Shown here one piece after another: positions 1 through 12,017 of a DNA stretch of 64,000 nucleotides. The stretch spans positions 63,196,501 through 63,260,500 of the forward strand of contig NC_072896.1 in assembly GCF_027943255.1 (NCBI RefSeq), given 5' to 3'. The translations under genes were made by a program, and so were the position numbers. The stretch is from Anastrepha obliqua (Eukaryota > Arthropoda > Insecta > Diptera > Tephritidae). The first letter of the stretch is position 1; each line of letters opens with the position of its first letter. Under the pieces are notes generated by a model, which had not been told where the DNA came from, searched no databases, and was given only the letters and a program-made list of their open reading frames with translations.

Positions 1-200
1 TGGAATTCAGAAAGAGAACGTAGGTTCGAATCTCGGCGAAACACCAAAATTAAGAAAAACATTTTTCCTATAGCAGTCGCCCCTCGGCAGGCAATGGCAA
101 ACCTCTGAGTGTATTTCTGCCATGCTCCTCATAAAAATATCTGCGTTCGGAATCGGCTCGAAACTGCAGGTCCCTCCATTTCAAGACGCACGCGACGACT
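1..200 (+). mobile_element. tRNA-derived SINE, copy a (5' end cut by window edge)
   Basis: Sense-strand copy of the SINE family found ten times in this window. The RNA polymerase III B-box-like motif GGTTCGAATCTC is at about 23-34; the A box would lie to the left of the window. The body follows: ACACCAAAATTAAG, CCCCTCGGCAGGCAATGG, GTATTTCTGCCAT and GGTCCCTCCATTT. The 3' tail with the RTE-like end is missing and the copy fades at about 200. It has no coding capacity; such elements rely on the enzymes of a partner LINE. Confidence 0.85.
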
Positions 201-743
201 ACGTAAACCAAAATCGATATTTTAACTGAAACAAATTTTAAAAGTTCAGCGTAATTTTTTGGAAATTCGAACCTTGCACTTCATTATCCTAGAATTTAAT
301 AAGCTAAAAACTGAATACCAAAAAATTTTTCTAGAAATTCGAATTAAAAGCTGAAGATTTGAAGTAGAAAGTTTGTACGATTTTTCTAATTTTTGTATAA
401 AGTTTGAGACCTTTAGAGAATGAGCTAAAGTTTTATAACTGGTAACTTTCACTATACTGGTAAAAATATTGTTGGGCTATTTATGGATATTGGTTGGGCT
501 ATTTGTGGATATTTATACATTTTTAACGACTTGGGTTAATTGGGTCTGATTCAGCAGTACTTTGTTTAGCTCATGCTGTTATTGTTGTTATTTGTAGCTT
601 GGAGTCGGAAACCATCAGCCATCGTAGTCAATATAATCCGACTGAAGGTTCCTGTGTTTTCGACAAGTTTTACCTAATCTTTGTTAGCTTTATATTTGAA
701 CTTTAAAACCTCTACCTGCTGCTTTGATAGATTTCGTGTTATA
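201..743. other. AT-rich intergenic or intronic DNA
   Basis: No coding or transposon homology recognised. The only structure seen is a 22-bp tandem duplication at 471-514 (unit beginning GTTGGGCTATTT, one mismatch). Confidence 0.5.
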
Positions 744-2035
744 TTGGGTAGTCGAAAAAGTCTTTTCGTATTTCTAATCAAACTTCAACTCATTTTTTTT
801 TTATATTTATAATGAACTTTATTAAACTAAACTTTATTAAACTATTTTGGTCGACCACCTTTTGCCAATTTTCTTTTAGAGACATTATTCCATTAGTGTA
901 AAACTTTTGTGGTTTCTCGGCGAAAAACTGCGACAAGTAATTTTCACAGGCTTCTCTTGAAGCCAACTTTACTCCATTAAGGGAGTTCTGCATTTATCGA
1001 AACAAATGGTAGTCCGATGGTGCAAAGTCAGGGCTATATGGTGGATGCATCAAAACTTCCCAGCCAAGCTCTCCCAGTTTTTGCCGAGTCATCAAAGATG
1101 TGTGTGGCCTAGCGTTGTCCGGATGGAAGATGATGCCCTTTCTGCTGATCAGTTCTGGCCGTTTTTTTTTCGATTGCTTGCTTCAATCTCATCAGTTGTT
1201 GACAGTAAAGTGTAGAATCAATCGTTCGAGCAGGCTGGAGCAGCTCATAGTGGTTGATTCCTTTCCAATCCCACCAAACACACAGCATAACCTTTCGAGG
1301 CGTCAATCCTGGCTTTGCGACCATTTGTTGAGCTTCACCACCCTTGCACCATGATCTTTTTCGCACATTATTGTCGTATTTGATCCACTTTTCGTCTCCT
1401 GTTACCATTCGCTTCAGAAATGGTTCGATTTCATTTCGTTTCAGCAAAGAATCGCAGATGTTAATTCTGTCCATTAAATTTTTCACAGACAATTCATTGG
1501 TGCCCAAACATCGAGCTTCTTTTTGTAACCAGCCTTTTTTAAATGGTTCAGAGCCGTTTGATGATGAATGTTTAGTGCCTTGGTGATGTCATGGCAGCTT
1601 ATGTGATGGCCCTGGTCAATCTTTTCCATAATTTCATTGACTTTTTCAACGATAGGTCGACCGGAGCGAGGTGCATCTTTCACATCGAAATTTCCAGAAC
1701 GGAAGTGAGCGAACCATTGTTGTGCTACACGAACTGATACAGCATCGTCTCCGTAAACTTCACAAATTTCATTGGTGGCTTGCGTGGCATTCTTCCCTTT
1801 TTTATACAAAAATTTCGAAATATAGCGAATTTCTTCATTATTTTCACTCATTTTTGAACAGCTATCACTCTATTTCAACTTCTCCGAATTTAATTTTTTT
1901 TTTGGTTAAATGAAACTTAAAATGTCACCTTTCTAACACCATATGATATGACACAATGTGATTGGTAGCACTGGAGATAGATGACTCCAACGACATCTAT
2001 TGACAAAAAACGAAAAGACTTTTTCGACTACCCAA
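744..2035 (-). mobile_element. Mariner element, full length, 26-bp terminal inverted repeats
   Basis: Complete but defective DD34D mariner of 1292 bp. Terminal inverted repeats TTGGGTAGTCGAAAAAGTCT... match over 26 bp (744-769 and 2010-2035). TA dinucleotides lie at 742-743 and 2036-2037, the usual mariner target duplication. Length and organisation fit the family (about 1.3 kb with one transposase gene). The perfect ends around a broken gene suggest moderate age. Confidence 0.9.
790..1851 (-). pseudogene. Mariner transposase pseudogene
   Basis: Cut-and-paste transposase relic. The N-terminal paired-type helix-turn-helix region reads from ATG at 1851: MSENNEEIRYISKF, then GKNATQATNEICEVYG, RSGNFDV and RSGRP. 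A frameshift near 1500 breaks the conserved WVPHEL-type linker. The catalytic core then continues with MVTGDEKW (first Asp), WWDWKG and YELLQP to about 1130. A second frameshift there separates the second Asp region (DNARPH). The third (SPDFAPSDYHLF) is in the new frame, 34 residues after the second. A TAA follows the LF-R, before the C-terminal part (KLASREACENYL) that ends at 790. At least two frameshifts and one stop make it non-functional. Confidence 0.9.
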
Positions 2036-3456
2036 TATATCACATTTTTCCTTCACATCATCCTTCGCTATAAACATTTCATTATTGCAAGAACCGACAC
2101 CCAACTGGGGTTATTTTACGTTTCCAAACGAGTTTTTTTACATTTCGCACAACCCTAAAAACCGCCTTTTTTATGTCCTTGGCAAAAAAACACACTTTGG
2201 GACAACATCGAAATATTAAAATTCAAACAATAAAAGACGGGAAAGTAAGTTAGGAGTCCATAGACTTATATAGTCATAAAGAAAGCAAAGTATATTGAAA
2301 AGTTAATACAAAATAAAAAAATACATTCATTCCGCTTCACATTTTTCGCACAAAATAAAGCGATGTTGTGGATTAACTTTTTTGCATTTTGAAATAGTGG
2401 CAAATTGACATATGGGGCGGATGAGTATCGACATAAATATATTACAAAATATGCCCACTTTTATTTACTTCTACGAACAATGCTGAAGTCAATTTGCATT
2501 CCGTTAACACCTTTCCAGTTTTGTTCTTTAGTCTATTTTCGTTACTAATTTAAGCAGAGTACACAGATGAGTTCGATTAGTTTACTACTTCAAAGGCCTG
2601 GGTGCGTCCTTCTGATGACTTAACTATGAGTAAAGTTTAGTTGAGCCAGATATAATTAAACTTATTCTTCCCTAGAATTCATAATACAGAACTGCAAATA
2701 ATAATTTCTTAACTTCACCCTTGACGTTTCATTAAATATGTTTTTTTTAAATAGAGCAGCACTCATAATGGAATGCGTAAAAGTCACAGATTTTTTCGAA
2801 TAAATACCAGACGATATAAAATTTATTCAAGCATTGGCAATAATAATACTGGTAATAATAATGGCATCAGTGTGAATACAAAAGGCATAATTGACTCACG
2901 CAAAGGGTGGTTGATTGGCCAAGTAGCAGACCAAGAGAAGTAAAAAACAATTCAAGAAATATTAAAACAACTAAGAAGATAAAGAAACGATTCCAAAAAA
3001 GCTGCGTTGAGAGTGCTGATTAGCATTCGGTCACAACATCAAGTAAAACGTGCGGCAGACTGACAAGAATAAGAACAATAGGGTAATCACAATAATACAC
3101 CCAATTTTCATTATGACTCCCCGCTGCGGTCGTGCAAACAATAAATACCACGACATACACACGCAAAATTTCTGATGGAATTTTTATATTTGAAACCGTA
3201 ACAAAGACGCATAAAATCGAGCAAAATTCGATGAAAAGAAATTAAGATCAAATGTCAGATGGAACAAGTTAGAACGTTCAGTTTCATGCCCTATTCCATT
3301 ACAACTAATATGCGTGAATGATGATTTCGACTATTCCGCTTGGGTATATCAGCCTGAGTAAGAAAGGGAAGATGACCAGTAGAGAAGTGAAAACGTTTGC
3401 AGCTCTTTTTGAGTAATTTTCGATCTGTGGACGTAGGTTAATTAGTTAGTTTAATT
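2036..3456. other. Non-coding DNA, nothing recognised
   Basis: AT-rich, with short AATAAT and AAAA runs around 2840-2870. I see no long ORF, RNA gene or transposon end. Confidence 0.45.
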
Positions 3457-3459
3457 TAA

Positions 3460-4252
3460 TGCCCGAATTCTGTAAGCACTCTCAAGTCACTAATTGAGAC
3501 TTTTCGTGGTGAAATTTGATTTTGAGACTAGTTGCAATTCAGTAAGCAATCTCACGTCATTAATCTGAAAAAAAGTCACTAACTAGTGATCTACTTCTGA
3601 GGATGAGGAATTAATTATTTTATAATATATATATTGCAAAAAAAGCGCGAAAATGAAGCGAAGTAATATGTTTTGGGTAAAAATTTCTTAAGAAAACGAA
3701 TAATTGTGTATTTATTGACGTTTTAGAAACATGCGTAAACGGATTCTGGCAAGTTTACGCAGCACGGAAGACCCATTCCTTCTGGAAGAAGACGTTTTCA
3801 GGAGGTCTTTAAGATTCCCGAAATCCTTCTGCAGATAAAGATGCAATTCAACATTTATCGATTACTAATTTTGTTTGTCTCAATTGAATTGTTGATAAAC
3901 CGATTCAGGTAAAAGGTTTATAAAACAGAAATTAAAAACGTTATTTTGTATGAGCTTAGTAATATTCATATTCTTTATGTTTTTGATGAAGAATTTTTCT
4001 TGATAAATGAGTTTAAAAAATTCCATTACATATGGAATCGATAAGGGAATTTTTGCTAAACTTTTTGACTATCTCTAGCCGATACGTGCCATCAGCTGGC
4101 TGTCTCTATTTATTTTCACCATGATATTTGGTGAAATTCTTGTGACTTTCCCTTACTGAATAGCAAAATCGTCTCAAGTCACAAAAACAGTCACTAATTT
4201 ATAATCTCAATTTTAGTGACTTGAGATGAGATTCGCTTACAGAATTCGGGCA
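3460..4252. mobile_element. PIF/Harbinger-like non-autonomous element, 18-bp inverted repeats, TAA duplication
   Basis: Terminal inverted repeats TGCCCGAATTCTGTAAGC (3460-3477) and their complement ending at 4252 are perfect over 18 bp. Both ends are flanked by TAA (3457-3459 and 4253-4255), the 3-bp duplication typical of PIF/Harbinger. Inside each end, short motifs of the type AAGTCACTAA and GAGA recur in both orientations (3480-3590, 4160-4230). A 35-codon remnant at 3731-3838 resembles the start of a Harbinger nuclease. The element is 793 bp, too short to be autonomous. Family assignment is inferred from duplication size plus that remnant. Confidence 0.7.
3731..3838 (+). pseudogene. Remnant of Harbinger transposase N-terminus
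   Basis: The short reading frame contains STEDPFLLEEDVFRRSLRF and then PKSF before a TAA. This pattern (NPF/DPF, acidic stretch, then F-R-x-x-x-R-F/L-S/P-K) is seen upstream of the catalytic domain in HARBI1-type nucleases. No catalytic Asp/Glu region follows. The similarity is by eye only. Confidence 0.45.
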
Positions 4253-4255
4253 TAA

Positions 4256-5780
4256 GTATTATTATTAATTTACTACTACCTGTGATCCATTGTGCCTGGC
4301 CACAATCTATAATTGAAAGTTTCTTATTAATTTGATCATTTCCACTAACACATGGGTTGGTCAAAGCAGTATACAAATGGGCTGAGAGGAAACTTGAAGA
4401 CTGCCTACATTAGGACCTCATACTCATATCAGATCATCGGGGCCGCGCCCATTTGGATGTTTCTATTTTCGTATCGAGGTGCAGAAATGGCTAGTTGCGG
4501 CTAGAAGGTTGTGAAAACGGGTCTGAGTAATTAAAACCGGTACTCGTTTTGTATGTGGCGCTTTTAAAGGCGCAGCCAGACATAAAAACAAATCTACCGA
4601 CTTCTTCAGTTCTGCTCAGTTCGTTGTGGACTTATTTAAGATAACCTTTTGGTTAGCTTCTTTCCAACGGAACAAATATTATCACGGAGGGGAGATGTCA
4701 TTTATTTAATTCATCCTAAATAGTAGAAATTAATAGACCCTCAAAACAGTACAACAAATAAAGTTTCGAAGAACAGAATTATTGAAATTTTGTTGTGAAC
4801 TTATTTTTATAAAAATGCATTGAGCAAAAACTGAATACAGCCGGGTGAGAATAAAAGACATATTTCAACTGCTTGTCATTGCGGACAATTTTTGCAGTGG
4901 CTTTGTTTTTTGGTATTTTTGTGCTTTGGTTGATTTGTTGTCGACTTGCTGCCATCAAGTCATGCATTGCTGTGAGAAGAAGTGATAAAAAGTATGCTCA
5001 GATCAAAAACCAATACTGACATACACACATGCACAGACATACTAATACTTCCAAACAGATACAGAATACAAAATCGCATTTTATAAAAGAACAAAACGCT
5101 ACCGTTTATGCCCTATACATTTTTTGTTGTTGCTGTTGTTGTTAGAATTATATGTTATTGTTGTGACTGTGGTTGCTACCAAAGCGGTGCATCACTATGA
5201 TGACCTGACGAGTAGGCAACCGACATCACGTTGGCATTGGACCGCCAACCATTGCCGATTACCGTTTGGCGCTTGGCCATGGGCTGTTCGTTGCTATTCA
5301 AAGGCTGAGGGACGCGAAAATTACGCTCACATTTTGGGCAGCTGCGAATGGAATTTCGGCGAACGAGGATAATTGGCATCAAGTGCTGTTATTCATTGTT
5401 TCTTAGTTGTGTTTGTTCTTGTTGTTGCATTGCTACGTGCAGACATTTCTTATTTTCATTGCTGATCTCTGCAGGCAGCTTGTTGATTTCTTTCGTGGCA
5501 AATTCATTTGTTTTTTCATTGTACGTCTGTCTTTTGCGTTAATTTCAACAAATTCAAAGGATAATTGATCCCGTTGATTATGGCTTCCGCCATATATTTT
5601 TGAATTTTCTACTATTCAACTGTAATTCACGTGTTCGTATAAGTATTTATTTTATATTTGTTTGGCAGCCTCTAGCGAATGCTGCTTATTATTATACTTA
5701 TTACTTACACTCATCACATATCGAGATATATTTTAGGATTGTCTGTAGAGACTGGTGAGATCTGCGATTTGCATAAACGA
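4256..5780. other. Unassigned DNA with a GC-richer island at 5215-5390
   Basis: Mostly AT-rich with no recognisable gene. GTT repeats occur at 5130-5160. The segment 5215-5390 is GC-richer and reads ...NYAHILGSCEW... on the + strand, faintly like the C-terminal zinc-binding region of some LINE polymerases (AHxLxxC). That is too short to assign. Around 4430-4700 there is a stretch with a possible long-terminal-repeat flavour, but no ends were found. Confidence 0.3.
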
Positions 5781-5875
5781 TTTTATTTTTTATAGGCTAG
5801 GTTAGATTAGCCTGGTTGGCAATAAGCCACGCATAGACCTTTTGGTCCCTAACGATACCAGATGGAGACCGACCT

Positions 5876-7789
5876 CTATGAATACCGAGAGTAGACATCA
5901 TGTAGGGTGTCAGCGCTTTTGGCGAATTTAAGCAGAACTCGGAGATCCGCTTTTGAGACGTCCTCCAGACCCTCAAACACTGGGGCTCCCAGGCATTTTA
6001 GATGCGTTTTTAATAATGCCGGACAAACGCACAGAAGGTGTTCTAAAGTTTCCTCAACATCCTCTCTGCATTTCCTGCATTTGTCCGTGTTAGCAATCCC
6101 TATCTTGTACGCATGTGCAGCCAATAGATTATGACCTGTTAGCATACCTATGATAGTTCTGCAGTCCTTTCGCGAGAGCGTAAGTACGAATTGAGTCAGT
6201 TTTTTGTCGATAGTTCTACACATGAATTTTGCTGTTTTGCATGTGGTCAGACCACCTAGTTTCCACTCGCCTTTTCATGTAGTTGTCCATTTCATTGTAC
6301 ATTGTATGTTTTAGTATGTCGTTCTCTTGTTCAAATGGTAGTATAACAGCACTTTTTGCTATCTCATCTACTATTTCGTTCCCCATAATGCCTTTGTGAC
6401 CAAGTACCCAATAGATATGTAGTCTACTGTTTGCGGCTAGCCTTTCTATGGCCTTCTTGCTCCGTCGAACATGTTTGGACTTAATACAATATGAGCTTAT
6501 TGCTTTTATTGCTACTTGACTGTCCACGTATATTATATATTAATTGTTGAGTTCTTTCTTGTTCTAGTGTAGGCTAGCTCTGCGGCTTTCCCCACAGCAA
6601 AAACTTGGAAAATATTGCTGTGGTCTGGCAGCTTGATAGGCTGCCTTATCCCTAGTTTTGAGCAATAAATACCCGCTCCCACTTCGTCTAAAGTTTCAGA
6701 GCCGTCTGTATAGATGTGAACAGTTCTATGGCCAGGTTTCATGCCCTTGTGCCATTCCTCCTCTTCCATTGTGGCGCCGAACCTTCTCTCCCAATTAAAG
6801 TACGGAGTCATGTAGTCTGTGTAACTTGAGCTCCACTTTCCTATTGAGCTGTGTCCGAAGATTCTGCAGGTGAATACCCCAGCAGCCACTAGCCTCCTCG
6901 CGGATTTCACTGCCAGGTTTTCCGCCATAAGGTCAATCGGTGGCATGCTGAGTATCATTTCCTGCGCCGCCGTTGGAGTGGTTTTCATCGCTCCTGTTAT
7001 GCACAGAACAGCGCGTAGTTGAGTACTTTCCAGTGGCATTAAGTATGTCAGTTTTCTTGTCGCAGTCCACCATACTAAGGCCCCATACAGCAATATTGGT
7101 CTAACTACTGCCGTGTAGTACCAATACATCAGAGAGGGTGATAGACCCCAAGTAACGCCCAGCATTCTTTTACATGCGTACAACACATTACTGACCTTTT
7201 TCACCCTTTCCTCAACATTGTGCTTCCACAGCAATTTCCTGTCTAGTATTACTCTGAGGTACATTGCATGATCTTTGAGAAGTAGTTCGTTGTTGCTCAG
7301 CTTCGGGAGGTTCTACGTCGGGACCTTGTACTTCCTGGTAAAAAGTACCATGTCCGTTTTTTCGGCGTTTATCCCTAGCCCTGCGCGAGATGTCCATTGG
7401 TGTACCATTTTAAGTGTGTTATGCATCACATTACTGATGGTGTCCAGGTACTTTCCCGTAACTACTGTATGTAACTATGTCATCTGCATATGCCACTAGT
7501 TTTGGTGCCCTTCCGTCAAATTTCTTGAGCAGTTCGTTTGCTACAAGTAACCATAATAGCTACGATAGTACCCCACCTTGCAGAGTGCCTCTGCATGCAT
7601 ATTTGGTGAAGCTCGTATCGTTCCATTCCGCTCATATCTTCCTGCTAGCTAATAGCTGCCATAGATAAATCGCGGGTTGCACATTAAGTGACTCTATGCT
7701 ATTTAAAATATCATCTTTCGTCACGTTGTTAAAGGCCCCTGACATATCTAGAAATACTACTAGAGCACTGCCGTCACTGGGGGTGTGTT
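5876..7789 (-). pseudogene. LOA/R1-type LINE relic: reverse transcriptase, RNase H and C-terminal zinc region
   Basis: 5'-truncated non-LTR retrotransposon. On the minus strand it starts at about 7789 with SALVVFLDMSGAFNNV (RT motif with catalytic Asp). GTLQGGVLS follows, then an in-frame TAG, then LVAYADDIVTY (the YADD site, about 7480-7500). Next come NAEKTDMVLFTRKY, the thumb region and an RNase H domain: HIYTDGS near 6720, VDSQVAIKAI near 6520, GHKGIMGNEIVDE near 6390. It ends with a Cys-rich tail (CRKCREDVEETLEHLL, stop at 5876). At least three frameshifts and several stops are present. The short 3' UTR ends in an A-rich tail at 5781-5793. The RNase H domain places it in the I/R1/LOA group; LOA is my best guess. 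Confidence 0.85.
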
Positions 7790-8035
7790 TAGAAAAAAAA
7801 AATAAGATGTGTTGATGATATACGAAAAAAATTAACCAATGATTCTTCGTTGTCGTGTGTTTGTACGTGTTGGTGAATATGTGTGAAATTATTGCGCACA
7901 GTTCGGCTGCCGAATATCTCAAGTGACGTGGCAGCCAAAGTTCGCCTTACAATTTTCTTTTTCACCGTAGCTAAATAGTAAATCTGGATATCTATCATTC
8001 TTGGGCTACACCAGTAAAAATCTTTTCACCATGGA
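7790..8035 (-). repeat. Unnamed interspersed repeat X, copy 1
   Basis: About 200 bp shared with 17425-17740 and 47845-48180. The core is a small hairpin: GGCTGCC and its complement GGCAGCC flank an ACGTCACTT-containing loop (7906-7940). Next to it is a block reading TATGGTGAAAAA.GAAATT in consensus. This copy abuts the 5' truncation point of the LINE relic to its left. No coding function or terminal repeats are clear. Confidence 0.5.
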
Positions 8036-8085
8036 ATACATAGTGAATATATTTGAAGTAAGAGGATTCTCTGCTTCTCTGGATT

Positions 8086-8329
8086 GTGCGTCGTGATATT
8101 TTTCCACAAATGGAGGAACCTACAGTTTTAAGCCGACTCCGAACGGCATATATATTTTTATGAGGAGTTTCTTCTTGGCATAACTACGCGTTGAGGTTTT
8201 GCCATTGCCTGCCGAGGGGCGGCCACTATTAGAAACACTTTTTCTATTATTTGATGTTCATGCACGGAGATTCGAACCTGTGTATTACCGAATTGTACTC
8301 ACGCACCAACTCATTCGGCTATAGCGGGC
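8086..8329 (-). mobile_element. tRNA-derived SINE, copy b (3' tail lost)
   Basis: Antisense copy, diverged. The tRNA-like head is at 8260-8329, with the A-box region at 8305-8325 (complement of ATTCGGCTA) and the B box near 8271. The body runs down to 8086. The RTE-like 3' end is absent. It has more substitutions than the other copies, so it is probably older. Confidence 0.8.
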
Positions 8330-11300
8330 AATTTATTGCTTATAATTTCGGAGCGTGAATTCAAAGGGCTTACGTCAATTTATATCACTTTCTTCAAGCT
8401 CATTTTCATTCTTGTCTAAGCCGAGCCATCGTTGTTGATTTTATAACCAGGGCAAATTTGCCCATAGAAACTTGGTTTAACGATTGACAGAATGAGTGAA
8501 ATGCACTCTTTATTTTACTTCATGGGTTGCTTGAATTCCACCAATTGTTGTTTTAATTTTTCACTGTGATTGCTTCGCAAATCAAACAAAAGGCTTAAGT
8601 GAGTTACTCCACTTGCAATTCATTCAGATTCGCTTTACATACAGACTTCTTTAAAAGGAAGTGGATAATTCTCCAAGCCAGAATTAAAAACAAATTATGC
8701 AAATTTCGAAAGAAGGCCATTTGATGGTGAAACATTTTAATCAACAGCAACTAAAGCAACAACAAATACCACCAATAATACTACAGCATTGTCTTACCAA
8801 GCTGCTATGCAATTCGGTTTAGAACAGTCCAGTTCAATTTGGTTCAGTGCAGTTCGCAAAATTCCATGGAATTACATGTTGCGGCGCTTGCCCTGTAAAG
8901 CACGCCACCCCACCGCCAAATGCTGCCGCAGCTATGCACGACTATGCTTGCTGTATATATGCTTACTAATATTGTTGCTGTCATTCTACTGGATTGCTGG
9001 AGTTGCTAGCAGTTGATGTTGTTGCAGTTGCATTTGACGCATTTCAAAACATTTTTGTTGTTGTATTTAAGTAAACCTATTGAAAAAAAGAAATTGTGGG
9101 AAGCATTCATGGGCGTAGGCATACTAAAAATACGTGTGTGTGTGTGTTTGCGTGCCAGTGTTGCTGGCATTGATGTTGCTACGCGCATTGTTTGGCCAAT
9201 TTGTAATTTACTCCCACAACAATGAGTGGAAAATAGTGGAGGTTTAATTCCCACTTACAGATTACATGGCAATGCCGCTCAAACATTCTTACTCACAACT
9301 GAACGTGCAGTGCCTTAAAGGTAAAAATGCATACATACGAACAAATAACAGCGTTTAAATACACTTGAAGGGCAGTACAGAACTTGCCTGCTGATATATT
9401 ACTATCTGCTGCCGTTTACTAGCTATCTCAATGTTGTTCTTGCCTCAAATAAATTCCAGACGCACTGATACTCGTATTACAATAAAAAGAAACATATTTT
9501 TGTTTGCTTCTTTTTCATACACATCCATATGCACTCATATGTACGGACAATAACAACTGCCGTCGGCCAAGCGAGAGAACTGGCGAGTAGCCCAGCATTC
9601 GATTCTATTCTAGAACTGAGTAGATCTGAATAGAGTTACTCAAACGCTGACCAAGTGAAAGAAATAATTTGAATGGATTAGAAAATGAGAAACGGCAATA
9701 AAATCATAAAACAGAAAATAATAAAAATAATGGGTAGAAGCGAATAAAAAGCCAAACGTAAAGACAAAAACAAAAACATTATTATTGTTATTCAATCCAA
9801 ATGACGTTTGCAGGTTTGAAGGATTCTTTTGCCACAAGTAGTAAGTGAAGCTACTTAAATTATATAAAAAAAATCTGGCAAAAGTAGTTTTTTCTTAGTG
9901 CTATCAGAAGGAAAACCTAATAAGTATAAATGGAATAGAACAGGAAAGAAAAAAGATGTATCTTAATTTAAGGATAATGCTATACGTGGTTAGCAAACAG
10001 GTAGCATCTAATTATGTCTCCCAATTTATTTTATAGTTCCATTTAATTTAGTAAAAGACCTTCTACATACATATTTTCATACAACACTTTTCCATAGTTT
10101 GGCTTAGCACAGAAATTCACCACACCTTTAGCCCATAACGATATGCAAACACTCTCTCTCCCTCTCTCTTTCAGACACATACATCTACTCTCTTCACTCT
10201 ATTAGACTCTCATTGCCTTCTACTCGTTTACTATGTGATCAATTCCTTTTGCGCTAGGTGCTTTACCAAATACAGCAACGAACAGGTTGGTTGCTCCGTC
10301 GCTAAGCTCGTGTTTCCCCATTCCCCATACGAATCGTCTGTATGCCCGTTCCAATCGCTTGTATACAACATGCGTTGTTGGTCTGCCACATTTTTTGGTA
10401 TTTCGTATTTTTCTTTTCTTCATTTCCCTTTTACTTTTTCCTCCGAATAACCATAATATGGCTCTGCAACCCCTTCTCTCAACCGCTTTCAGTCTTCACT
10501 ACACTCAACTCAACTCATTTCCAACTCCAACTTAAACTTGTATTTGTTGTTTAAAGCAAAACGTCAGCAAAACTCATGGCTGACTGGCTGACCGGCGGGC
10601 TAACGGAGTGGCCGCGTTGTTTCGCTGCTGGCACACAAGTAAAAAAGCCGGTTTTAGTTAATACTTTATTATTGTTTCGTTTATTTTGTTCACTAGCAGC
10701 GCCTTGGCGGCAAAGGTAGGCCTGCCGTAAAGCTCAAATCAAAATGAGCCAACGTGCTGAGCTGTGAGTATTAGATTTGGCAGGTAGCTCGCCACTAACC
10801 TACACTTTGAATCTACCAAATGTTGGGAAAATTAGTTTTTTGTATCAAAGTTTATTTTTAAGGTCTTTGCGTATAAATTTGTTTAAATTTTTTACTATTA
10901 AATTTAACAAATTTGAGTTGCATTAAGGCCCAAAAAGTCCATTAAACGCCTCAAAAAAATGTATGTTTCTAGTTTCGGAATAGATCTAAGATCAGAGAAT
11001 ACTTTATGTCGCAAAAAAATTTAGAGAAAAAAGAGGAAGTTGTTAGTAGTTGAAAAGTTTTTCTTAGCTTCATGAAAAATATAGTTGAGGAAAATTCACT
11101 CTTTACTTTTTAAATACCATTCATTATCAATGTCTATTTTCACATTAAAATATTACTAAAAACTACCGTTTAAAGCCTTGCCAGTACCCAACGATACGAT
11201 TGACGGCAGGCAGGCAGAGATCATATCAAATCGCTTGCACTTAGACGCTTGTCTCTTTTACATTGGCAAAGGGACATAGGGCTTCAACTGCCTTTCCTAA

Positions 11301-12014
11301 TTATAAAAGTTTAACACTAAAATTTTTTCTGAAGAAAAAATTGCGGAACATTTAATTTAAAAACTTATCCTTGAGTATCCTTGAAGTAACCTCAAATATT
11401 TTCGCCTACAAAAATCAACCAAAAAACAAAACACTTCAATAGCAGCAATTTTTTTCTCGTACACGCAATTATACCAATTTCGGCCGATTATTAGTTCGGT
11501 TTAAAACAAAATTTTTGATAACGCTTTCAAAGAGAACAAAGAGGTGCAATCTATTTTATGATTTCAGAAATATAAAAGCCGCTAGAAAATGTTCACTGCT
11601 GGGCAAAAATTAGCGTATGGTGATTTTTTTTTTTTGATATTATATTTACAATATTTTTCGAGCTAATATTTTTAGATATAATTTTTAAATAGTTTTTTAT
11701 TCAATCTTCAAAATTCAACAAATTTTCGTCTAAGTTTTTAATTTTCTAGTATGTATTGTATTTTTACAAAACTTTTCAGAGCGAAATTTGATTAAAACAA
11801 GTGCAAGTTTCAAACGGCTAAAAAATCACGTTTTTCGTTGTTTTTTTGCTCATGGCTATTCTTTCATTGCATAAATCGCATGGACTCTTCGGCTAGCATG
11901 GTGAACCACAACATAAAAACAACCACAATTTCCACACAGAGACCATCGTCGCATAGAATATTCATGTTGTTGGACCTCAGCAGTTCTCAATTTTTATGTT
12001 GAGTGCCTTCACCG
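8330..12014. other. Transposon-poor non-coding DNA with microsatellites
   Basis: 3.7 kb without recognisable genes or elements. It holds CAACAA/GTTGTT runs (8740-8770, 9010-9060), a GT run near 9130-9150, CT-rich sequence at 10150-10200, and poly-A/T patches. The GC content near 8860-9010 and 10570-10800 is higher. This is the kind of sequence expected in long introns of flies. Reading frames of 65-82 codons here have no coding features I trust. Confidence 0.4.
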
Positions 12015-12017
12015 TGA

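Noticed and set aside
4430..4760. Possible solo long terminal repeat
   Set aside because: No TG...CA ends with a 4-6 bp duplication, no second copy and no internal region.
9120..9160. GT run and other short microsatellites as regulatory sites
   Set aside because: Ordinary fly simple sequence without further signal.
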